Shown here: one piece after another, positions 31,998-41,204 of the stretch
Numbering within the stretch: the stretch's first letter is position 1
Layout: each line of letters begins with the position of its first letter
Assembly: GCA_041402005.1 (NCBI GenBank)
Contig: JAWKTB010000002.1
Span: 248,001-312,000 of the forward strand
Length of the DNA: 64,000 nt
From: JAJRXR01 sp041402005
GTDB taxonomy: Bacteria > Planctomycetota > Phycisphaerae > Phycisphaerales > UBA1924
Direction of reading: 5' to 3'
Program-made: the position numbers and the translations under genes
The notes under the pieces: model-generated
Database searches by the model: none
Told to the model about the DNA's origin: nothing
The model's input: the letters and a program-made list of their open reading frames with translations, nothing else

Positions 31998-34223
31998 TCA
32001 GGCCGCCTCGCCGACCTGATCCTCCTCGGCCTGGTAGGCGTGCGAGGTGCGGATGTTCTTGCGCATGTACCCGCCGGTCGCGGAGCGGACGGCGTTGACC
32101 ACGACGCCCAGCATCTCGGCCCGGCACTCGCTCAGCTCGTTGCGCAGGCGGGCGACCATGCCGCGCTTCTCGCCCATCGCCCGGACCACCAGGATCGAGG
32201 CGTCGGCGCAGTTCGCCAGCGACATCGCGTCGCCCGAGACCACCGCCGGCGAGACGTCGATGAGCACCAGGTCGTAGTCGCGGCCGGCCTCGGCGAGCAG
32301 CTCGCTCATCTTCTCCGAGCCCAGACGCTCGAACACGCGATGCTCGCGCGAGCCCGCGGGCAGGATCTCGACGCCCTCGGCGTCCGTCTTGCGCGACACC
32401 TTCGACAGCGTCGCCTTGCCCGCCAGCACGTCGGAGAGGCCCGGGGCCTCGCCCTGCCCGAAGGCGCGATGCACCGCCGGGCGGCGGAAGTTGGCGTCGA
32501 CGACCAGCACGCGCTGCTCGGCGGCCGCACAGGCGAAGGCGAGGTTCAGCGTCACCGAGCTGGCGCCCGAGCCAGGCAGGCCCGAGACGACCAGCAGGGA
32601 CTTGTGACCCGCCCGCTGCATCTTCTTGAGCAGGGGCGTGCGGAGCTGGCGGAAGCTCTCGGCGAGGATCGAGCGAGGATCGTCGCGGAAGACGGTCTCG
32701 ATCGACTCGGGGGAGCTGGGGTCCTCGCTCGCGTAGGGGACCATGCCCAGCACGCGGGCCTTGGGGATCATCGCGACGTCCGCCGGGCTCTTGACGCGCT
32801 GGTCCAGGATCTCGCGGACCACGATCAGCCCGCCGACGCAGGACAGCGCCAGGAAGACGCCGGCCGGGACGGTCACGAGCATGCGCGGGAAGGAGACCCG
32901 CGACGGGATGCGCTCGGTCTGGGCGACCGAGATACGGGCCGCGGTCGAGAGCGTGTCACGCGCGATGACCTGGCGGAGGTCCTCCTCGAGCTGGCCGCGG
33001 GACGTGATGAGGTTGCTGGTCCGCTCGTCGAGGTCGTCGATGTCCGAGAGGATTCGGGTCAGGTCGGTCAGCTGGAGACGGAGGTCCTCGCGCTGGCGGA
33101 GGAGGTCGGCCTCCTGGGCCTGGAACTGGGCGAGGCGCTGGCGCGAGCCGTCGAGCTGGCCGTCGAACAGCTTGCGAAGCTCCTGCTCACGTGTTTCCTG
33201 GAGGGTCTGCTCGGTGGCGCGGATCTCGGCCTCGACCGCCTTCATGGAGCGGTGCCCGGGCTGGATGTCCGCCTGACGCATGGAGAGGCGCGTCGTCTCG
33301 AGCTCGCGCAGACGCTGCTGCAGGGCCGCGACCACGGGGCTCTGCTCGATCTGGACGCGCTGGAGATCGGTGTAGGTGATCCCGGCCTCGCTCTTGAGCA
33401 TCTCCTCGAACTTGGCGATCGTCACCTTGAGGGCCTGGATCTCCTGCCCGACGGCGACGAGCTGGTTCACGACCAGCGCCAGGTTGCGGGCCGCCTCCGT
33501 CTGGTTCTGCGAGATCGAGTCGACGCCCTCGTCCGACACGATGCGGGCGCGCTGCGCGGTCAGGTCCTGGATCTGCTGCTCGATCGCGTCAATCTGGGCC
33601 TTGATGGCGTCCTTCATTTCGGCGGTCGACGCATTGTGCGAGCGACGCAGCTCGTTCAGGTACGCGTCCTTCGCAAGCTTTACGAGCACCGTCGCCTCGA
33701 CGGGCTTGGAGTAGATCGCCGACAGGCGGATGAAGTTCGTTCCGGGCATCATCCGGGCGGTGAGCGTGTCGGCAAGCTCTTCGACCGCGTCGTTGGAATC
33801 GACCTGGCCCTTCTTCGAGACGTTCGAGGCCCAGCTCGGGGCCTCGTTCACCAGGCGGGGGTCACGCGAGATCCGCTCGAACACCTGCTCCGAGATCATG
33901 CGCGCCACCTGCGTCTGCATGAAGCGCTCCATCTCGGCCTCGTTGCCCGTGCCCACGTCCTCCTTGGCGTCTTCCTTGGGCGGGAAGGCCTCGAAGATGA
34001 CTTCCGCGGTGTACTCGGGCGCCACCGCGCGCAGCACGTAGAACGCGCCGACGCCCATGAGCCCGCCCAGCACGGCCGCCGCCACCGCGAGCCATGCATA
34101 CTTGCGCAGCAGCTTCAGCGGGTCGATCGTGACCGTCGGGGCCGCCCCTCCCATCGGGGTCGGGGAGGGTCCGGGTCGGCGCACGCCTGGCGCCGGCGTC
34201 GCAGGAACGGGGATGCTGCTCAT
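31998..34223 (-). CDS. Wzc-like polysaccharide co-polymerase with degenerate P-loop
   Basis: A 741-residue protein with the layout of a BY-kinase co-polymerase: a Pro-rich cytosolic start (1-30), TM1 (about 42-64), a long periplasmic coiled-coil region (70-440), TM2 (about 460-485), and a C-terminal ParA-like kinase domain. The kinase motifs are altered: Walker A reads G548-L-P-G-S-G-A554-S-S, with Ala where the catalytic Lys should be; A' is V-V-D-A-N-F-R-R-P instead of D-A-D; and Walker B (L-I-D-V-S-P) keeps only one Asp. The C-terminal Tyr cluster is poor (two tyrosines). It is likely still a chain-length/export scaffold but probably no active kinase. Start fixed by GGAG before the ATG. 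Confidence 0.9.
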   Translation of the reverse strand: MSSIPVPATPAPGVRRPGPSPTPMGGAAPTVTIDPLKLLRKYAWLAVAAAVLGGLMGVGAFYVLRAVAPEYTAEVIFEAFPPKEDAKEDVGTGNEAEMERFMQTQVARMISEQVFERISRDPRLVNEAPSWASNVSKKGQVDSNDAVEELADTLTARMMPGTNFIRLSAIYSKPVEATVLVKLAKDAYLNELRRSHNASTAEMKDAIKAQIDAIEQQIQDLTAQRARIVSDEGVDSISQNQTEAARNLALVVNQLVAVGQEIQALKVTIAKFEEMLKSEAGITYTDLQRVQIEQSPVVAALQQRLRELETTRLSMRQADIQPGHRSMKAVEAEIRATEQTLQETREQELRKLFDGQLDGSRQRLAQFQAQEADLLRQREDLRLQLTDLTRILSDIDDLDERTSNLITSRGQLEEDLRQVIARDTLSTAARISVAQTERIPSRVSFPRMLVTVPAGVFLALSCVGGLIVVREILDQRVKSPADVAMIPKARVLGMVPYASEDPSSPESIETVFRDDPRSILAESFRQLRTPLLKKMQRAGHKSLLVVSGLPGSGASSVTLNLAFACAAAEQRVLVVDANFRRPAVHRAFGQGEAPGLSDVLAGKATLSKVSRKTDAEGVEILPAGSREHRVFERLGSEKMSELLAEAGRDYDLVLIDVSPAVVSGDAMSLANCADASILVVRAMGEKRGMVARLRNELSECRAEMLGVVVNAVRSATGGYMRKNIRTSHAYQAEEDQVGEAA

Positions 34224-34296
34224 CTCGGATGCTCCGACGGGTCTGTCAACTTCTCCGGGCGTGCGCCACGCGCACAACCCGCTTCTTCGGCCCTTC

Positions 34297-37200
34297 TCAC
34301 GGGCGGGCTGAGTCGATCTCCGACTCCAGCTCCTTGATATCGGACTCGAATCGTTCCATCCGGCGCCGACTCACATTCACGTTCGCCTTCGCCTGCTCCA
34401 GCAGGGCCTCGGCCTGGGGCACGTTGCCCAGGGCCAGGTAGACCCGCGCCTGACGCATCCACAGCGAGACACGCGTGTCCAGGTCCCGCACGATCCGCAA
34501 GGCCCGGTCCAGGGCGACGCGGGCCTCGCCGTTGCGCCCGAGGGTCACCAGGATCGCCGCCTTGGTGTCCAGTGCCTGCGGGTTATCCGGGCTCACCTCG
34601 AGCGCCTGCTCAACCATCGCCAGGCCACCTTCCGGGTCGCCCATCTTCTCGCTCGTCACGTATCCGAGGTTGTTGAGCATCTCCCAATCGCCCGGGAACT
34701 TCGCGAGCCCCTCCCGCCATACGTTGGCAGCCTCGGTGAAGTTCTCCTGCCCGTAGTACGCGCGACCGGCCAGGCGGTACGCCAGACGCGGGATCTGCGA
34801 GACCTTCGTCGTCTCGCGCAGCGTCTGCAGGCGGCTCAGGGCCTCGTCGCGCGTCTGGTCGTTGCCCAGCATCTCCTGGGCCGTGAACAGCTCCAGCCAG
34901 TCACGCCCGGGCGTGCCCGGCGCCTTCGTCGACGCCATCCGAGTCAGGAAGGCCAGGATCGAGTCCTTGGGCTGACCCTCGTACATCCGCCCCACGTTCG
35001 CGGCCCACGTGCTCACCTCGCCCACGTCGTCGATGGCCTTGTCGAACGCTTCGGCCATCCGGGCCTCGCCTTCCTGGCGGTTGCCCTGCGTGTACTCGAT
35101 GATCGCCCGTGTCGCCATGATCGCCGGGTCGGCCGAGGCGTTTGGCGTCTGCAACGCGACCGCGTTGAACACGTCCTGCGCGTCACGGATCTGGGGTGGG
35201 GTGCAGCGCAGCTGGGCGTCGATCAGACGCATCGCGATCGGCGTCGACCCGCTCTTGTCCCACGCCTGGCGGTAGAACATCGCCGCGCGCGCCCACTCGT
35301 TCTTCTCGGCGAACATCACCGCGACCTGCGTCGTCAGCTGCGTATCACCCAGCCGGGCCTTGATCGCCTCGTCGGCGACCGTCGACGCCTCGCCGGCCCG
35401 TCCCTTGTCCACCAGCTCCGAGACCAGCGAGAAGATCACGTCGTCCATGCCCGGGTTGATCCGGATCGCGGACTTCAGGTCCTTGATCGCGTCCTCGTCA
35501 CGCTCGAGCTGGTAGTAGTACCCGGCGCGCACGCGCAGCGTCCGCCAGTCGTCCGGGTTCAGACGCAGCGCCTGCTCCAGGTCCGTCAGCACGTCCTCCG
35601 AGAGCGCCGGGTCCGACGCCTTCACCTTCGCCCGCTGGATGTACACCAGCGGCTCGTTGGGCGACTCGTTCACCGCCCGGTCCAGGAACTGCAGCGCCTT
35701 GGTCCGGTCCCCCTTGCCCAGCGCCACCTCCGCCTGCTGCAGACGCACCGTCGTGTCGGGCTTCTGCCCCGGCGGGAGCTTCGAGATGTCCATCGGCGCC
35801 AAGTTCTCGATCTTCTTCAGCTCCTGCCCCGCCTCGTCGTACCGGTACAGACGAAGCAGCGATTCCACCACCCGCTTCTGAATGCTCTTGTTCTCGTCGT
35901 CCAGACCGTCGGCGGCGAGCGACCGGTACGTCTCCAGCGCCAGCTCCCATTCCTGGACCGCGGAGTAGACCTCGGCGAGCATCTTGTCCGCCGTACGCGT
36001 CTTCGGGTCCTGCGTCTGGCGAGCCTCCTTGAGCGCCTCGATCGCGACCTGCGGGCGTCCGCGGTTGAGCATGAACTGCGCCATCGACACGTAGGCCGGG
36101 CCCATCTCGTCTGTGGGGAGCCCCACGAGGTACCGCGAGTAGACCTCGCGGGCCATGGTCACGCCGTCGCGCGGGCCCTGCGGCGTCGGGACCGTCACCT
36201 GGTCCGCGTGCCAGCGGGCGTCGAGATCGACGAGCGCGAGCTCGTCCTTCTCGCGGCGAAGCTCGTCGATCAGCTTGCGCGCCTCGCCGAACTTCCTGCC
36301 GAGGACGTACAGGCGGGCGAGCTCGATCCGGTTCGCACGGTCCTGCGGGCTGAGCTCGAGGATCCGCTCGCGTCGCTCAATCGCGAAGGCGACGCCGGCC
36401 TGACCGCCCGCGACGGCCTCGAGGCGGAGCCACATGTCCATGAACTCGGGGCTCCGCCGCCCGTACTGCTCCATGTCCCGGGCACGCTGCAGGGCTTGCT
36501 GGATCTGGTTCGCGGTGACCAGCGTCTTCAGGTACCCCAGGATGCTCTCGATGTCGTCGGGGCGGATGTTCAGGGCCTGCTGATAGACGCCGATCGCGCC
36601 GCGCAGGTCCTTGTTCGCGATCTTGAACTGCGCGAGCAGGCGGTACACCGCGGAGTCCTGCGCGCCGGACTTGATCGCCCGCTCCAGCAGCGCCATCGCG
36701 TCCTCGGGCTTGCCTCGCGAAGCCTCCAGGCGGGCCCGGAAGGTGGCGCCGTTGGCCTGGTCAGCGTCCGTGCGCTCGGCGATGTCGGTGATCTTCACCG
36801 CCTCGCTCTCGTTCTTGTCCCGCAGCGCCCGCACGAGGCGCAGATCGAGCACGCTCGGGTCCTCGGGCGCGATCTCGGTCAGGCGGTCCAGAGCCAGATC
36901 CGCGTCGGCGGTCCTGTTCGCTCGCCGATACAGGGCGTTGATCGCCAGCAGCTTGTCCCTCTCACTCGCGTCCGACCCCTTGATGAGCGTGACGCCGACG
37001 TCGGTCGAGTCGTCGGCGTTCAGGGCCTCTCGAAGCTGGGCGAGCGTCTCGTCGTCCGGGTTGGCCTTGATCGCACGATCGATCGCGCTGCGGGCGCTGG
37101 CGATGTCGTCGAAGACGAGGTAGAGGGAGGCGAGCTCGCGGGCGATCCGCGGGTGGAACTTGAGCTCCTCGAACTTCGTCTCGAGGTAGTCGATCGCGCG

Positions 37201-38970
37201 CTTGGGGTCGCCCGCGTCGCGGGCCGTGCCCTCGCGGATCCGCGTCGACTCGATCAGCGCCGCCCGGATCGGGTCCTCGGACTGCTCCTTGTTCTGCGCG
37301 ATCCGGGCCTGCGTGATCCCGCTCTGCGCGACCTGGTTCGTCGGGTCGACCTCGAGCACCTCCTGGAACAGCGATTCCGCGTTCTGGTAGTTGGCGAGGT
37401 TGATCTCGACCTGCCCGAGCAGGAGCGTCGCGGCCAGGTTCTGCGGCTGCAGCTCGAGGATCTGGTCGAGCCGCTCACGCGCCACGCCCAGGCGGTCGAG
37501 CTGGGCGGCGACCTGCGCCTCGTGCCACAGGCCCTCGATGTCCAGGTTGCTCCGCTGCTGGTTGTACTGCTGGAACTTGCTCAGGGCGGTGCGCAGGTCG
37601 GCGCCCGCGATCGCAAGCATGCCGTCGAGCATCGTCAGACGGGCGTCGGACTCGGGGACGAGCTGGGCGAAGCGCTTCCGAGCGTCCTGGGCCGCCGTCA
37701 GCTCCCGGGCCCGCGCGTCCTTGTTCGCCGGGGTGTCCTCCAGCGCCTCGCGGATCGCCAGGTGGGTCCTGGCCTCGGTGACCAGCGCCTGCTCCTGGTA
37801 GTGGAACTGGAAGAGGCCGTCGAGGCTCATCGGGATCGGCTTGAGGGCCTGGATGCGCTGGAGGACATTCAGGACCTCCTTCTGGTCGTTCTGGGTGTTG
37901 TTGATCTCGGAGAGCGCGAACAGGAGGCGGGCGTCGTTGGGGGACTTCTCGAGCGCCTCGTTCACCAGCGCCTCGGTGCGTCGGAGCGACGCCTCGGGGT
38001 CGATCGCGCCCTCCAGGCCCCGCACCCGCCCCAGCAGACGGTCGTCGTAGTCGCCCGTCTCGCGGATCTTGGCGACGATCTCGTCGAGGCGGGGCTTGTA
38101 GCCCGAGACGTCGGGCGTCCGGGGGCGCTCGCCCTTCCTGGCGGCCTCCACCTGCGACTTCTCCTGCAGCTCGTTGATCTCCACGCCGAGCAGCGCGACC
38201 ATCCCCTCCGGGCTCTCCGGGTTGTCCTTGACGAAGGCCTCGATGATCTCACGCGTCTTGGTGCGCTCGCGGGCCATCTCTTCGTACTTCTTCGCGAGGC
38301 GGGCGTCGTCGGCGGCCCGGTCATGGATCTGGGCGAGACCCAGCGCCGCCATCGAGTCGGTCGGGTCGACCTGGAGAGCCGCCTGCAGGTCTGCGATCGC
38401 CTCCTCGCGCACGCCGGGCTGCAGCGTCCCGCCCTGCGAGATGATCGTCGAGATGCCCAGGCCGCGGTACCGGCGCAGGCGCCACCACGAGGTGTCGTCC
38501 TCCGGCGCGTACTCGAAGAAGGTGAGGCTCGCCTCCGTCTCGTTGATCAGGTGGTCGGCCGCCTCGCGCGAGTAGGGAACGCGCTGGATCTGGTCCAGCA
38601 CCATGCCGAGGTACCGGTCGTGCGCCGCCAGGTCGGTCCGCTTGGTGTGCGCGACCTGCTTGATCACGGGCATGTACAGCTGCGAGAACTGCGTGCTGTA
38701 CTCCGTCCGCGTCGCGGGCGTCCAGGCCTCGAGGGCGGCGACCCACTTGTCCAGCCAGTCCGCACGCGTGCGGTCGTGGTTGTACGCGATGCCGTAGTAG
38801 ACGCTCGCCCGCTTGTAGTCGCCCTCGGTCATCGCGGCGTCACCCTTGCGGATGTAGTCCGCGCCCGACTTGCGCAGCGCGACGTAGCCGGCGTACATCG
38901 CCGCCCCGCCGACCACGACGAGCGCCACCGCCAGGATCGCCACGAACTTCTTATTCACGCGAGAGGCCAT
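34297..38970 (-). CDS. Giant TPR protein of the exosortase locus
   Basis: A 1557-residue protein with one N-terminal membrane anchor (about 9-30) and then an almost continuous array of tetratricopeptide-like helical pairs to the end. Clear units include A-x-A-x-Y-x-x-A-Y-x-x-x near residue 50, G-R-x-x-x-A...A-L-x-x-x-P-x-x and W-E-M-L-N-N-L-G-Y-V-T near the end. It resembles the large TPR proteins (PrsT-like) encoded beside PEP-CTERM exosortases and is larger than these. Facing the periplasm, it probably scaffolds polysaccharide synthesis/export. It starts at the second in-frame ATG (38970), because GGAAGGA sits six bases upstream. Confidence 0.88.
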   Translation of the reverse strand: MASRVNKKFVAILAVALVVVGGAAMYAGYVALRKSGADYIRKGDAAMTEGDYKRASVYYGIAYNHDRTRADWLDKWVAALEAWTPATRTEYSTQFSQLYMPVIKQVAHTKRTDLAAHDRYLGMVLDQIQRVPYSREAADHLINETEASLTFFEYAPEDDTSWWRLRRYRGLGISTIISQGGTLQPGVREEAIADLQAALQVDPTDSMAALGLAQIHDRAADDARLAKKYEEMARERTKTREIIEAFVKDNPESPEGMVALLGVEINELQEKSQVEAARKGERPRTPDVSGYKPRLDEIVAKIRETGDYDDRLLGRVRGLEGAIDPEASLRRTEALVNEALEKSPNDARLLFALSEINNTQNDQKEVLNVLQRIQALKPIPMSLDGLFQFHYQEQALVTEARTHLAIREALEDTPANKDARARELTAAQDARKRFAQLVPESDARLTMLDGMLAIAGADLRTALSKFQQYNQQRSNLDIEGLWHEAQVAAQLDRLGVARERLDQILELQPQNLAATLLLGQVEINLANYQNAESLFQEVLEVDPTNQVAQSGITQARIAQNKEQSEDPIRAALIESTRIREGTARDAGDPKRAIDYLETKFEELKFHPRIARELASLYLVFDDIASARSAIDRAIKANPDDETLAQLREALNADDSTDVGVTLIKGSDASERDKLLAINALYRRANRTADADLALDRLTEIAPEDPSVLDLRLVRALRDKNESEAVKITDIAERTDADQANGATFRARLEASRGKPEDAMALLERAIKSGAQDSAVYRLLAQFKIANKDLRGAIGVYQQALNIRPDDIESILGYLKTLVTANQIQQALQRARDMEQYGRRSPEFMDMWLRLEAVAGGQAGVAFAIERRERILELSPQDRANRIELARLYVLGRKFGEARKLIDELRREKDELALVDLDARWHADQVTVPTPQGPRDGVTMAREVYSRYLVGLPTDEMGPAYVSMAQFMLNRGRPQVAIEALKEARQTQDPKTRTADKMLAEVYSAVQEWELALETYRSLAADGLDDENKSIQKRVVESLLRLYRYDEAGQELKKIENLAPMDISKLPPGQKPDTTVRLQQAEVALGKGDRTKALQFLDRAVNESPNEPLVYIQRAKVKASDPALSEDVLTDLEQALRLNPDDWRTLRVRAGYYYQLERDEDAIKDLKSAIRINPGMDDVIFSLVSELVDKGRAGEASTVADEAIKARLGDTQLTTQVAVMFAEKNEWARAAMFYRQAWDKSGSTPIAMRLIDAQLRCTPPQIRDAQDVFNAVALQTPNASADPAIMATRAIIEYTQGNRQEGEARMAEAFDKAIDDVGEVSTWAANVGRMYEGQPKDSILAFLTRMASTKAPGTPGRDWLELFTAQEMLGNDQTRDEALSRLQTLRETTKVSQIPRLAYRLAGRAYYGQENFTEAANVWREGLAKFPGDWEMLNNLGYVTSEKMGDPEGGLAMVEQALEVSPDNPQALDTKAAILVTLGRNGEARVALDRALRIVRDLDTRVSLWMRQARVYLALGNVPQAEALLEQAKANVNVSRRRMERFESDIKELESEIDSARP

Positions 38971-39042
38971 CGCCAGTCCTTCCATCGCCGCCCGGCGTCT
39001 CGCCGGAGTTCGTCTCTTTCCCCGCCCGGGAAGGGTGGGGGG

Positions 39043-39945
39043 TCAATCGTTCTTCACGCCCCCTCGTCGGGGGTTGTCCGCCGGGTACTCGCCCTGCTCC
39101 ACCTCGACCCAGTCTGGCACGCAGCGCATCAGCTCGGGCAGCAGCCCGTCCAGCAGCGACGCCGCCTGCTCGATCATGTCCTCGGGCGAGCTCGCGTCCG
39201 AGGTGGTCACCTGCACCTTCAGGTAGTAGGCGTAGTCGCTCGTCAAATCGAACGCGAGGGTCCGGACGTCGTTGGCGTTCGCGACGACGCCGCCGTTGGC
39301 CACGAAGAAATACCCCGCGTACAGCTTGGTTTCCCCGGACGCCTCGAACGAGCTGACCCGCATGGGGATCTTGCGCTCGGGCGTCACGTCCCGGGGCAGG
39401 CGGAACCTGGACCCAGGCGCATCCGAGAACGGGTAGTTCTGCGTCCGGGCGGTGTACAGCGTTCCAGACTCGCCCCGCAGATTCTCCGGCACGCTCGTGT
39501 CGGGGAGCCATTTCGAGGTGTCGAGGGGCAGGGCCATCACGCGCGACGACGTCGCTTGCTGCAGCCCACCCCCGACGAAGCACCGCTCGGGCACGTGCGG
39601 GACGGTGTCGATCATCCCGGTGTAGTACGCCGCGTGCAACTGGATCTGGAAGGGCTTGCCGGTGTCGCCGGGCTCCTGTTTGCGCTCGTAGATGCGCGAC
39701 ACGTAGTTGCGCGTGCCGAGCACCTCGAGCACCTCCTCCGACTCCGCCTCGTCCGCCCCGATCTGCTTCCAGTGCTCGGTCTCGGTGGGCAGCTTCGAGA
39801 GCTGGCGGTTCCCCGGGGGCTGGATCTCCAGCTTCGTCAGGTGCAGGCGATAGCGCGAGATCGCCGCCCCGAACCCGAGCGCGCCGACGCCCATCAGCAC
39901 GAGCGCGACGATGAACGCCGGGTGTGTCAGGGACGGGCGCCTCAC
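39043..39945 (-). CDS. EpsI-like exosortase-associated protein
   Basis: A 300-residue protein with one N-terminal membrane segment (about 8-30) and an extracytoplasmic domain. The motif A-A-Y-Y-T-G-M-I-D-T-V-P-H117-V-P-E-R-C122-F-V-G-G-G-L matches the EpsI family, whose members always accompany exosortases, often fused to them. The conserved H and C would face the periplasm; a catalytic or chaperone role is unsettled in the family. GTG start overlapping the exosortase stop (GTGA). Both lie upstream of the TPR gene, so the three likely act together at the membrane. Confidence 0.85.
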   Translation of the reverse strand: MRRPSLTHPAFIVALVLMGVGALGFGAAISRYRLHLTKLEIQPPGNRQLSKLPTETEHWKQIGADEAESEEVLEVLGTRNYVSRIYERKQEPGDTGKPFQIQLHAAYYTGMIDTVPHVPERCFVGGGLQQATSSRVMALPLDTSKWLPDTSVPENLRGESGTLYTARTQNYPFSDAPGSRFRLPRDVTPERKIPMRVSSFEASGETKLYAGYFFVANGGVVANANDVRTLAFDLTSDYAYYLKVQVTTSDASSPEDMIEQAASLLDGLLPELMRCVPDWVEVEQGEYPADNPRRGGVKND

Positions 39946-40901
39946 GCCTTGGCCTCCTCGGGCGACTCGATCACCCGGTTGAGCACCCACACGATCCCCA
40001 GGTACAGCAGCAGCGAGGGGAAGAGCAGGATCGTCCCGATCACGGTGTGCGCGTCGCCCGACGCCAGGTTCGGGTCCGCGAGCGAAACCAGCCCGAGCAC
40101 CGCGACCCGCACGACGTTCATCAGGATCGCCACCGGCGCCGCCAGCAGCATCAGCAGCACCCGCTGCCACCACTCCCGGCACGCCAGCAGCGCCACCGCC
40201 ACCGACAGCGCCAGGAACGCGACGACCATCCGCATCCCGGAGCACGCCTCGGCGACGTTCATGGGCACACGCAGGGTCCCCCGCATGATGTCCAGGCGGT
40301 TGCCGTCGATCGTCACCGTGAACCAGTCCCAGAGCCCGAGCCCCTGGCCCAGCACGCTCAAGAGCAGGTACCCGCCCTTGGACGCGATCAACTGCAGCTT
40401 GAACGTGACCGCCAGCATGATCGCCTCGGAGACCGTCACCGCGAACACCAGGTACCCGATCGGGATGAACAGGTACCGCATGTACCTGGGCCCGGTCAGC
40501 AGCAGCGTCAGCCCGAACAGCGACAGCACGATCGCGAACCCCTGGATCATGTGGTTGCGGATCGTGACGACGCCCGCGAAGTACGTGACCATGCCGAGCA
40601 GCAGTGGCGCCAGGCCAGGCCAGAACACCCTTGGGCGGATCGCCGCCAGCTTGTCGCGGCAGCGCCAGATCAAGTACCCGGAGATCAGGGGGATCACGTA
40701 GGCGTGTCCCCAATCCTCCAGCGCCCCCCACGAGTGCTGGTTCTGCTTGAGGAACCACCTGTAGAACAGACCGAAGAAGACCAGCGCGAGCAGGGCGATC
40801 ATCGCGAGGCCCTGGGTCGTGAAGAGGCCCAGGACGCGCGGCGTCGCCGGGTTCTCGCCCGTCGCTGCTCCCGTCTTGCTGGCCGTCATCGCGCTGCTCA
40901 T
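39942..40901 (-). CDS. Exosortase (transpeptidase-like sorting protease)
   Basis: A 319-residue polytopic exosortase, about eight helices. The catalytic set is complete: Cys in V-A-E-A-C220-S-G-M-R, Arg in N-V-V-R265-V, and His in G-D-A-H285-T-V-I-G. It would cleave the PAP-type C-terminal tails of exported proteins after membrane insertion. Two candidate substrates in this window are at 15233-15916 and 61814-62689. The N-terminus is uncertain: a GTG at 40961 is open, but the ATG at 40901 has AAGGA a little upstream and is preferred. It is followed by the EpsI-like gene with a 4-base overlap. Confidence 0.93.
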   Translation of the reverse strand: MSSAMTASKTGAATGENPATPRVLGLFTTQGLAMIALLALVFFGLFYRWFLKQNQHSWGALEDWGHAYVIPLISGYLIWRCRDKLAAIRPRVFWPGLAPLLLGMVTYFAGVVTIRNHMIQGFAIVLSLFGLTLLLTGPRYMRYLFIPIGYLVFAVTVSEAIMLAVTFKLQLIASKGGYLLLSVLGQGLGLWDWFTVTIDGNRLDIMRGTLRVPMNVAEACSGMRMVVAFLALSVAVALLACREWWQRVLLMLLAAPVAILMNVVRVAVLGLVSLADPNLASGDAHTVIGTILLFPSLLLYLGIVWVLNRVIESPEEAKA

Positions 40902-41204
40902 CTGGCGCCGATCCTTCAACCTCTCCTCGGGCTCCAGCGGACTAGATCGGGGATCCGACACCCCGGGACCAGCGTGATCCGAACGCCCCGAGACCCCGGG
41001 CCGAGCAGCCCGGCGAGGGCTACTACGAGCCGAGCCCCGGGGTGTTCACGCACACAGGGCGCCTTGCCTTGATTGGGGGTCCGTCCCATCCGCGCATCCG
41101 CCCGGGGCCTCCCAACCCCGTCGGACCGCCCAGAGTCTATGAGCCACCCCACCCCGAGTTCTTGCCCGCCCTGCCACGGGGCGAAAGGCCCCGAGGGCGT
41201 CAGA

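Noticed and set aside
36208..40701. A very long plus-strand open frame antisense to the TPR, EpsI-like and exosortase genes
   Set aside because: It is the mirror of conserved minus-strand genes; in GC-rich DNA, antisense frames stay open. It has no ribosome site or recognisable domain.
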